Part shown: positions 13,101 to 25,100 of the stretch, one piece after another
How the letters are laid out: every line of letters begins with the position of its first letter
Numbering within the stretch: position 1 is the stretch's first letter
NCBI GenBank assembly: GCA_029339505.1
Contig: JAQISU010001235.1
Coordinates: 36,981,815-37,045,814, forward strand
Direction: 5' to 3'
DNA length: 64,000 bases
Origin: Unio delphinus
Taxonomy: Eukaryota > Mollusca > Bivalvia > Unionida > Unionidae
The notes under the pieces: model-generated
Databases searched by the model: none
What the model was told of the DNA's origin: nothing
The model's input: only the letters and a program-made list of their open reading frames with translations
Position numbers and translations under genes: made by a program

Positions 13101-16100
13101 TGATGTCACAAAATGACTTCCACGGTGTATTGAACCCAGTACCCTTGAATTATGATTCTGATTCTCCACCATCTGAGCTACTTAAGCACCCAGCTGCCTT
13201 GGTAGTCATCTTGAATGTGTAGTTGTATTGACAGGGCATAATTTATAGATGTTAGATTAGTAGAACTCTGTGAAATCTTTGTTCATTGATTATAACTAAT
13301 GGATGTCAGAACAATTTTGTTTTCATGAAAGTTCCTTCAGAGGCATGAAATTCCATAACATGAGTAAGGCAACCCTTTTCTGTATGATAAATAGCCATTG
13401 AACAATTTTGGGTGGTTATGGTTGCCTTGGTAACCTTTGTTCTCACATCATTATGTTTTTCCTGATATTTTAAATTACCTGTATCATGTAGAAGAGGATT
13501 ATTATATTATCGTCAGTATCATCATCTGCATTATATTACCATAGGTATCATCATCTGCATTATATTACTGTAAGTATCATCATCTGCATGATATTACCAT
13601 CTGTATCATCATCTGCATGATATTACCGTCTGTATCATCATCTGCATTATATTACCATCAGTATCATCATCTACATTATATTACCGACAGTATCATCATC
13701 TGCATCAGTATTGGTGTCCACATAGATAAAAGGAAATACATATTTACAGCCTCACTGCATCTTGAGCATTCTATTTTTCAGGGTCTTAGGCAATAGTTGG
13801 GAGTGGCTTTCAAAGTGCCTACTGCCTGGTTTGGTGCTAATTTAGTGAATTTGTTTCCATTAATTGTGCATGGTTAGGTTTTTGTTTTTAAAATGGGTTT
13901 TTTTGCTTACAGTATCCTTACTGTTATACCAGGAATCAAGAAACTTGGCCAGGTGTGCATATTGATAACTACTACAACCTCATGACAGAAGTAGGTCACT
14001 GTGGCCCATAGTTTATGTTTCACAGAATTTGCCTTAATTTTATATTTTGATTTCGTGTTCATACTAGAATGATTATTAGACATTTTTCTTAGTACTGAAC
14101 CAGTACAGAAAATGACACTATGAAATGCATTCAAAATATATGGATTATAGTGTTGCTCAACTTACCAAGTTTAAAAGACAACTGGCTTATGTGAGAAGCC
14201 TGTGAAGATAAAGAAATTAAACAAAGCCATATATGGCTATTGCTTAGGGATCATAACAGGGCATGAACTTATGATCCATGAACTAAAACTTTATCTTTGC
14301 ATGCAAGTTATAAATATTGAATAACCCCTGACATTGATAGAAAGAGATGTTTTGTAAGAGGTAGTTTTAATTCGCTGGCAGAATGATGGAGATATTGAGC
14401 TATAACTATCACAATGGTACGGGGCCCCGAGTGGCCGAGTGGTCTAAAGCGCTTGCCATTACGGATCACTGCCATCTCACCTCTGTCTGCATGGGTTCGA
14501 GTCTAAGATTCAGCTAATGTAGTTATGTGAGAAAGCTTGCCAGTAGCTTCTCGTGGGTCAATGGTTCTTTCTGGGGGGTTTCCCGGATTTTTCCTCCACC
14601 AGTAATACTGGCCGCCATGTATAGCCTATATTGTGCTGAAAAATAGCATTAAACCATACAACATCACAATGGTACAAAAGGCAACTTCCATTTCTGAGCA
14701 AACATAACTACTTTTCCTACCATCCAGCAAATAAATTGCTTCAACTCCTGTTCTGATAACAAAAGCTGCCTTGCTTTTGAATCTGACATATTGACATTTT
14801 TGAGCTGCATTGTCAGCATGACTGGACAACAGAATGCAAGTGAGATAAAAAATGTTTGCACATCAGTTTACATGACATATTGAATAATGCCTTTCTCATT
14901 AAGCAAACATTTAGCTTTTGCATTGACCAAGTTGTCACTGTAGATAAGTGCAAGTGGGCAGAGAGAAACCATTATTTGGTAATGAAACACTCCATTGGTG
15001 ATAATGAAAGGCAGGTGAGTTGGATACAGGACATTTAAATAGGAAATTTGTTAAGGGGGATATTAGAATGGCTGTTGTTCAAAAGAAACTGCTGAGTGAA
15101 CGTGACTGTTGAGTCAGGTTTGACTAGTATAATTAATATTGGAGTGTCTGCTATGTACAAGAGATTGCTCAGTAATGGAAACTGTTAAGACAGGCTTGAC
15201 TGTATTATAATTAATATTTGAATGGCTCTTTTGTATAGATGATTGCTGAGTAAAGATGACTGTTGAGAAAGGTTTAACTGTATTATTAATAATATTGGAA
15301 TATATGTTGTGTGCAGGAGATTGCTAAGTAAAGGTGACAGTTGAGACAGTTTGAGTGTTTCATAATTAATATTAGAACAGGCAAAGCTAATGATTAAAAA
15401 TATATTTTTTAACTAAATTTGAAATGTCATAGTTTCTCAACAAAATTATAGATGGCTTCAGAACTAGGTAGTTAAAAAAGAAAAGAACAAGAACTGGACT
15501 TGATCTGGATTTCTAGAAATTCTTTCTGGCAGCAGACCATCGGTTTCTTCAAGGGACTCTTGCTTTTACATCCTGTAAATTTAAAATGTTTGTGATTCGT
15601 GTCCAGGTCACAAATATTGCAGGTATTATATCTCATGCAAATTTTCCTCATATGGTCGGTCATTGTTTTCCTGTCATATGATTTGTGTTTTTGTTTGTTA
15701 TTCAGAAGGACCGGATGCACTCTCATTCATTATCAGTGTCCTCAGCTTGCTTGGAATGCTGTCACTTCTTACTTATACAGTAAGTTTTTCTTAGTTCACT
15801 CATTCTCAGCAATGAATGGCTATACAAGTAGAATGATATGGCACATAGAGAACATTTCAGAATAGTTTAATTCTGATGCCCCTTTATTTGCATTGGGGGC
15901 ATCTTCATTTGTCCCTTCTATCCATCCTTTCATGTGTCCATATGTTCTGGAAAGCTTACAAAAATAATTTATAGAAAAAGTTGGTTGTTGTCTATCTATA
16001 TGTAGAAAATCTTATAAGAGATTCATGCTATTGGAATGGTTTGAGATTTTTTTATCAGCACTGTTTTGATTCTGACTGGTGCAAGTGGATATAGCAGTAG

Positions 16101-19100
16101 TAATATCAGTCTGTCTGTGGACAAGGTGGTTACAACAACATAACTTGAACTGCCGTGGGGGTTTTTGCTTCTCACATATAATTTTTTCCTGACTCATGGG
16201 AGGGCATATGCCTATTGATTTGGGGTAGATCCAAGGTCAAGGTCACTTGAGAAGAAAAATGTGATTTTACTATTTGTACAATAAGTAAAGTCAAAGTTGA
16301 CAGCACTTGGGCAAACATATCAGATTTATAATTTACTGCAAAATATTTGGTGATCCCAATCCCACTGTTTACTTAACCGACTAAAATTTATATGATCAAC
16401 AAATTAAAGTACAGTGAATTTACAGGAAAGGCTGTGTGAATTTAATCTTCCAAGCTTTAATTCAGGAGCATGCTTGCTATATAATTTTTTAAAAATTGTT
16501 TTCCAGCACAAATACTGATAAAAGCATACATTTTCAAACTTTTAGTTTTCATTATAATCAATATCTTAAACAGAATCTGTTGAAAAGCGAGTATAAAGAA
16601 AACATCAAAATATTAAATGTCTGTAATGAGGATTCTGTATCACATTGGCAGGCCTATGGTATGGCTGCCCTTCCCATAGGATTGGTTAAAGGAAGGATGA
16701 ATGTGAAGACAGAAATTATTACCGTGCAGGAGAGAAAAGCTGAGACACAGTCAAGAATCAGAACTATGAGAGAGAAGGTAAGTAAGATTGTCATGGAGAT
16801 AGTGTCACAAAACATGCAGAACTTGTTAATGACTGTACATAAGTAGCTGAGTGTAATTTATGTATGTTACATTTATACTTGTACATAACATGTACCTAAC
16901 CTGAATATGTTATATTGAAGGGGGGTGTGTTTATTTGTTACTTTTATCAATATGTTTTTTTATTACATTATTGGCTTTGTGATGCTGAAGAAATGGGAGC
17001 TAAGTGCCTTTCCCAAGGACACACAAATGCAGCCAATCCAGGTTGGCCTGGATTTGTATTGAACTAGTCCTGCAATGTAATATATCTATGGGCACACAAA
17101 GGCAGCCAATCCAGGTTGTCCTGGATTTGTATTGAACTAGTCCTGCAATGTAATATATCTATGGAGACAAAGACCGCCAATCCAGGTTGGCCTGGATTTG
17201 TATTGAACTAGTCCTGCAATGTAACATGTCTATGGAGACAAAGACAGCCAATCCAGGTTGGCCTGAATTTGTTTTGAACTAGTCCTGCAATGTAATATAT
17301 CTATGGGCACACAAAGGCAGCCAATCCAGGTTGGCCTGGATTTGTATTGAACTAGTCCTGCAATGTAACATGTCTATGGAGACAAAGACAGCCAATCCAG
17401 GATGGCCTGGATTTGTATTGAACTAGTCCTGCAATGTAATATATCTATGGGCACACAAAGGCAGCCAATCTAGGTTGGCCTGGATTTGTATTGAACTAGT
17501 ACTGCAATGTAAGATGTATACATTGATATTTATGGCATTTGGGTTGATGTCTTTGTTTCAAAATAAATGGCATTGTATAGCGTGTTCTCCAGTTGACTGA
17601 TGGGGGATCTCTAACACACTTGATGTATTGTATTGTATGTAGAATAATACTAACATTATTTTAAATAATTTAACCGATGATTTAACATGTGGAGCGGTCA
17701 AGGTCATTTTCAATATTATTCTTGTATTTTCTCAGTGTGTTGAGAAGACACATTAAAAAATTGACTAGTAATAGTAATAATAAAAGGAAAAATAATTACA
17801 TTTATCTTTTTAATGGAACATACCTTTTGATGGTCGACATTTTTTTCTTTCATTCTTTCTAGTGTTACCTTTCTCATCTTGTTTATGCTGGCACATGTTA
17901 CACTACCATACATCCAGTCATCAAGTACCTAAATCATTATGTTTGCAAGAGGATCTTTACCCATTCAGCACCTATTTCCTAATGTTTTACAAAAGGAAGA
18001 TATGAAGTCATTCAGCACCTAAATCTTAATGTTTTACAAGAGGATCTTTACTCATTCAGCACCTAAATGTTGGTGTTTTACAAGATGATCTTTAGTCCTT
18101 CAGCACCTTAATCTTAATGTTTTACAAGAGGATTTTTACTCGTTGAGTACCTAAATCTTTATTTTTTACAAGAGGATCTTGACTCATCACCTAAATGTTG
18201 GTGTTTTAAAAGAGGATCTTTACTCATTCAGCACCTAAATCTTTAATTTTTTACAAGAGGATCTTTACTCATTCAGCACCTAAATCTTAATGTTTTACAA
18301 GAGGATCTTTACTCATTCAGCACCTAAATCTTAATGTTTTACAAGAGGATCTTTACTCATTTAGCACCTAAATCTTAATGTTTTACACAAGGAAGATCTG
18401 AACTCATTAAGCATATAAATCTTAATGTTTTACAAGAGGATCTTGACTCATTCAGCACCTAAATTCTTTGTTTTACATAAGGAGGATAAGAAAATTATAA
18501 AGTGCATCAGAATTTCCCGTTGGCTTCAAAATTCCTTTTCTTTGAAGTCACATCCTTCACGCAAACATGGGGATATAAAAAAATTGAGTTGTATCTATCC
18601 AGTCAGCCAGTTCTTTAAAGTCATCAAGCACATAAAGAAAAGAGAATTTCAACTTTTTACTTGATGAAGATGACTGATATTCATCATCATCATCATCATC
18701 CATGCTGCAGTTTTGAGACAGTTGTCATAAAAATTACTATCTTTATCCTTCTTTCTCTCTATCCCAAATGCTCTAGACAAGTTGTGTATTTGTGTATTTT
18801 TATTTGCAGAAACATGGATACATTTATTATGCAATTGAATGACACGAAACAATTTAATTTTAAATATTTTGTCTAGACTTGTCAACATAATAAAGCTACT
18901 GTAAATATAATCCATTGTTTTATGACAGCACTTTTAATCAGTATAATCCATTCTATCAGGGAAAGTTCACGATGTTCTATGGCATTAAATATATATTTGA
19001 TTTATATTAACAAAATTTAGTAAAATACAATATTTAGCAGCCATTTTGTATATGGTATTAAATAGGGACAAAAGCACTTCCGTACCATTATAATACATTG

Positions 19101-22100
19101 GTACATAGATTGTAGTTTCTCCTTTGAATACGTTCCCCGATCACATTACTTTAGGGATATTAGCCTGCTACCTCGCGAATCCAGCCCTACCAAAAGACGA
19201 AAATTCGTCTTTCCTGTCTATGTCATATAGACAAAGGGCAATAACTCTTGCCCCTTACCTCCCCTTGCTACCCGCTAGGTGTCACTTCTTTAGTTTTTTA
19301 GCTTCGCTTATAGTGTGCAAACACGTACAATTAGACCTCCAATGAATCCAAGCCATCTTAGTGTAAATTCTGACCATCCGAAGTTAAATTTGGAATTACT
19401 GTGTTCGATAATCATTCCTCTACAGGTTGTATACATTATTTTACAATATTTTCCAATTTGAGTGACTTTGTCACCTTTTCTAGACTTCGGACCATGTTGC
19501 AACGTGGTCAAGCACGCTTATGGCGGTACTAGCATGTAATACATGTAGCACTCAATAATTTCGCTTATTCCGTATGTAACGTTTACGATATTAGCGACTT
19601 AATAACGTGCTGCATTGATAATTTGTACTTTATTTACCTGTTTTGTCGTTTCAGTAGACTTCAAAAAAGTCTTTGAACGACCAAGTTGCGACTATTTAAT
19701 GGCAGACTTCGTGTTGTAGTCACGAGTTCACGCGACACTTAATCATTTCGCTTCCTCCGTTAGTTACGGTTATGGAATAGCGACTTAATAGCGTGCTGAA
19801 TTGTTAAATTGTGCTTTGTTTATCATCTTTTTCGTTTCAGTAGACTTCGTCTTGAACGAACCATTGCAACACGCTCACGGCGATAACTAGTGTTGTCATT
19901 AAGAGTTAACATGGCACGGAATAATTTGACTACTCCATTAGTAACGGTTATAGTATTATCGAATTAATAATATGCTGAATTTTTTAATTTGTGCTTTGTT
20001 CTCTTCTTTTGTCGTTTCAGTAGCAAAGTCGACAATGAAGGCATGAATGGCAAAATGGGTGTTGGTAATGTGGAAATGGAGGAAATTATGTTGACATGGT
20101 TTAGGCTGCCCAGTGGGTGTAAATTTCACCGCAGGTCCGTGCATGGCTTTCGGGCCTGTAAGTCCGGACACATGGAGTCTATGCTGGATCAGTTGGATCC
20201 ATTTTAATATGCTCTTTCGCCGGCCATCCAGCCGACACCGTCAGTTCAGCCGGCACTTCAGCAGGCACCAACCGGCATTAGCCGTCCATCCGGCACCGTC
20301 CGTTCAGCCCAAAAGGCACCGGACGGCCAGCCGACCTTCCAGCTTGCATCAACAGGCACCGGCCATTCAGCCCAAATGGCACCGGACGGCCAGCCGACCT
20401 TCCAGCCTGCGTCAACAGGCACCGGCCGTCCACCCGGCAACGACCGTTCAGCCCAAATGGCACCGGTCGTCCAGCCGACCTTCCAGCCGGCATCAACCGG
20501 CACCGGCCGTCCAGCCGGCAACGACCGTTCAGCCCAAATGGCACCGGTCGTCCAGCCGGCATCAACCGGCACCAGCCGTCCATCCGGCAAGGACCGTTCA
20601 GCCCAAATGGCACCGGTCGTCCAGCCAACCTTCCAGCCGGCATCAACCTGCACCGGCCGTCCATCCGGCAACGACAGTTCAGCCCAAATGGCACCGGTCG
20701 TCCAGCCGACCTTCCAGCCGGCATCAACCGGCACTGGCCGACCATCCGGCAACGACCGTTAAGCCCAAATGGCACCGGTCTTCCAGCCGGCATCAACCTG
20801 CACCGGCTGTACATCGGATTTACGGAGATTATAGTGATGTACCCGTCAGTCAATCTACACTACTGGTTACATATCACTACCATGAGAGAAATGTTATAGA
20901 TGAATCTCCGTCCAATCAGACCATTCGAGAGGTAGGTGCCGGTCATAGCCGGACCTTCGCCGACATTCCGGCCGACCATATCCCAGACAAATCAGTCGGT
21001 ATTGCCGGTGTACACCTCCTGTCACGTCAAATACGTGACGGTGTGATTTTAAAACAAGGGAGAATTAGTGACATTATCAGAGATGACGGAATTGAGTTAT
21101 CTATGCCACTTGGTATGCGCTACCCAGATATGGCAGCTTTACCAGAACAGGACTTTCAGGCCGACCATTCACCAGTTCAATCAGCCGGCAGTGCCGGCCG
21201 TCCATATGTTCACGGCTTCTCCACAAGGGAGATTTAGTGAAAGTGTCAATTATGACAGAATTGCGTCATCTAGGTCACCTGGTATGCTGTACAGATATGC
21301 AAGCTGTACCAGAACCAACATTCCCTCTGAGCGAATGGTAGATGGGCGCGCAGTGCTGACCGCACTACATAAGCATTATGTAATTATTATTACCTTACAG
21401 CCGGCACCGGGCGTCCATCCGGCAATGACCGTTCAGCCCATATGGCACCGGTCATCCAGCCGACCTTCCAGCCGGCACTAACCGGCACCGGGCGTCGATC
21501 CGGCAATGACCGTTCAGCCCAAAGGGCACCGGTCGTCCAGCCAAGCTTCCAGCCGACACTTGCCGGCACTGACCGTCCATCCGGCTCCGGTCGTCCAACC
21601 GTATGGAGATTTTAGTTATATACCAGTCCGTCCGACTGTACCGCTGTACCAGCACGGGGACTTTTATCATACCGCAATCCGTACAAATCGGATTGACAAA
21701 GATTCTAATGATGTTTCCGTCTGTCAATCCGTACTACCGGTTACATATCACTACCATGACACAGATGTTGGCGATGAATCTCTCGATCCAACCCGACCAT
21801 TCGAGCGGTCGGTGCCGGTCATAGCCGGCCCGTCGCAGTCATTCAGGCCAAACATATGCCAATCAATTCATTCGGCATTGCCGGCCGTCCATAGGCTAAC
21901 AGCTCATCCACAAGGGAGAGTGAATGCCTTTATCAGAGATGACGGAATCAAGTCATCTATGCCACCTGGTATGCATTACCCCGATATGGATGCTTTACCA
22001 GAGCAAGATTATGCACATAGTGAGTGCGATGAATCGCAGGCAAATCAGCTGTATGCAGATCCAACTATGGAACGGACTGAGTTCAGCTTCAAAGCCGCAG

Positions 22101-25100
22101 TGGAGGAAATTTATAGGGTGTTGGCCCCTTCAGAATGCCCTCCACCTCCTGCTGCCATTACCGACTATAAGGTTAGAGCGTCGGTCGATCTGGATGAGGG
22201 TGAAGAGACTCTATCCTTCCGCCTCCTTCCCCAGTCGACAAAAATTAAGGAAATTAATGACCGTCAGTCGACACGTATAGGGGATCCAGGAAATGCTAAG
22301 GCGTTCTTTTCTGAAAGCCAAGTACCAGCGTCGTTTTCAGTTCGATGGTACAAAACTCACTCCGATGCGTTCATTACTGAGGTCCCGGCTCTGGATAAAA
22401 ATATGGCAGCAGTCCATATGTCTGCTCCATTGTCTTGTAAAGTGGACAAAACTGTGTTCAATGCCAAGTCCAAGCTGGTTCGAAATGTAGTCGCTACGTC
22501 TTCACTGTTAGACCTAGCCTCCCTAGCCATTTTCAGGATCGCTGAAAAATCTGGCAATGAACATGCTTGGGAATCGATGGCCCGGTTAGCTAGGGTTCTT
22601 AACAGGGCAGCTCACCATTCCATGGCCAATGCGCTGACTGCTTCTGCCAACCTAGACTTGATACGTCGTGACGCATGTCTGAAGGGCACGTCGCTTAAAC
22701 CCCATCATAAGCTGGCTAGATATGACCGACGCACATTTCACGTCCCTATCCCACGAGTAGCGGACATTTCTCCGTTGTGCTTGTCGGGACTCGGTTTATC
22801 AGTTCCATGTCATACCTTTTGGTCTCAATTTAAGCCCTTGGGCTAGTACCAAGGTTATGGATTACGTCGTCACCCTGTTCCGCTCGACTTCATCTATTGC
22901 GTCGGCAGTATATTTGGACGACATCCTCCAGAAACATCTGTCAAGTTCTACTCTGCTCAAAGGCAGAAACGATCTTATATCACTTTACATCATATAGGCT
23001 TTCTCGTGAACTGGATAATGTCTGATCTCTGTCCAATCCGGATTTTTGGTCCATCTGGTTGCGGAGTTTCTCCCGATCTGAATCTGGTAAGGCTTCGAGT
23101 TTGCGATCATCCAGATAATTGCACTCGTAGAGTCCGTTTCCGACAAGATGCGCATTTTAGCGAGAGAGTTGCAGATCCTCGGATTATTCAATGCGGCAGC
23201 AGACTTGATCCCGCTCAGCCGTCCTTTTATGCGCCCTTTACAAAGGACGTTGCTAGCGTAATTGCGCCCTTTTCAAGTCCCTTCGATCCCAGAAAACAGT
23301 CATGCTCACGCCAGAGATACGTTCATTCTTGAGTCAATGGCACAACCCCTGTGGGCTGTCCACAGGGATTACTCTGGAGATACCCCAAGCGGGGATAACG
23401 GTATGTTCCGCCACTAGTACCTACGGTTGGGGTGCCCACCTGTTGCCGGACTTCGATACTGTCAGCGGCACGTGGGTGCCAGGGGCGAGCCCCTTTCCAC
23501 ATCAACCTTTCAGAAATAACGGCTGTCATCAATGCCTTTCATTTCGGGCAGGATCAACTCTTATTACAAACTGCCCTCATTATGTCAGACAACATTGTGG
23601 TGGTGCCTTGCCTCAAAACAAGGGGACACCAATCACCAGACCTGTGCAATCTGAGCTGGCAGTTTCTACATTGGTTCGACAATCTCCACCTCAATGTACA
23701 ATTCAGACACATTCTTGGCAGACTCAATGTCTTGGCTGACACTCTATCTAGTCATTCACACAGAATGGTCACTCCATCAATCGGACTTTCTTCCAATTGA
23801 CACACTTTGGGGACGTCCGATGATTGATCTTTTGCAACAAGGTGAAATCGCAAGTTGTCCACCTTTCATCTCACAGGTTCCAGACCCAGAAGCTTGGGTC
23901 GTGGATGCTCGATCAATCAGCTGGGAAGGGTTGTGGTCATTCTCATACCCTCCCACGGTCTTGGTACTGAAATTAATCCAGAAGTTAAGGGGTCAGAACT
24001 GTCAGATGGTTCTGATTGCCCTTCTCAGATGGAACAACTCCTGGGTCTCCGATCTACTCAATCTAGGCAATAGATCTACCCAGGAAGATTACAGTCAGCA
24101 CAAGTATTCGCAAGCAACCGCGGCCAGGGGTGTTCCACCCCCGTCCGGACCGTCTTTATGTTCAAGCCTGGCTCTTGTCCAGACAGCCTTGCAAGACAAA
24201 CAATTTAAATCTTTGATTGCGGAGAGAATCTCGAGAGCAAGAAGGCCCTCTACTCTGAAGGTTTATGAGGGCAAGTGGCATGTTTTCAGGGACTGGTACC
24301 ATATCATTCACATTGTTCCTCTGAGTGTCACAATCCCTCAACTGGCCAACTTTTCTCTGGCTTTTCGAGGAGAAACAGCTGGCTCCGGTTATTATCAAAT
24401 GCTACCGCTCCATGATATCAGACACATTCCGCCATTCTGTTACATGTGCTATCAGCCATGACAAAGATTTGTCAGATCTTTTAGACACTTTAAAAAATTC
24501 AATCGACTTATATCCCTCACCCTGTTTCCAAATGGAATCTGTCCTGGGTTTTAACATGACTCAGTTCAGACAGTATTGAGTCTTTAACCCACGATTAGTT
24601 AAAGCTACTATCATACAAATTGGGTTTCTTGATAGTCTTAGCTTCAGCATGCATGGTGAGCGAGTTACATGTCCTTTCTAGTGACCCGAACTCTCTTCCG
24701 TTCCGATCAGAGGGTTTGATGGTCCTCTTGACGCAGCCAGGCTTCGTAGTCCAAAATAGATTACCATACATTGGCGATCAACGAGTCGTCATTAGCTCGC
24801 TTCTTTATAGATAAGTCAGGATCAACAGCCATGTAAGATCCTGTTTGTGCACTCTAGCACCATTTCAATGCATAGAGGTGAGTCAGGTCACATACAAGCA
24901 CCTCTTTCTTCTGGTGATAGCTTGGACATGAGATATCTCCATTCAAGCCCTTGCTTCATGGCTGAAGTGGGTTATATGCTCGGCGTACTCTGAGGATTCG
25001 CAAATCAGTCACCTTATAGAAGCTGTTGGCTGACATGCAGAGTCAACCTTCTACAGTTTTATCTTCAAGTTTGTACTCGCAGAGGCAAACATTGATTCTA

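Noticed and set aside
13497..13712. CRISPR-like regular array
   Set aside because: The seven 29-bp copies touch each other without unique spacers, and the DNA is animal. The same applies to the other arrays.
14421..14505. tRNA gene (box A and B with correct spacing)
   Set aside because: Acceptor stem pairing and a normal anticodon arm are not visible, and the segment is the head of a SINE with target duplications. The heads at 29969, 44930, 48500, 60700 and 13150 were rejected for the same reason.
20258..20853. Minus-strand frames of 164 and 191 codons in the GC-rich block
   Set aside because: They are antisense shadows of the 81-bp repeat in the DIRS gag region.
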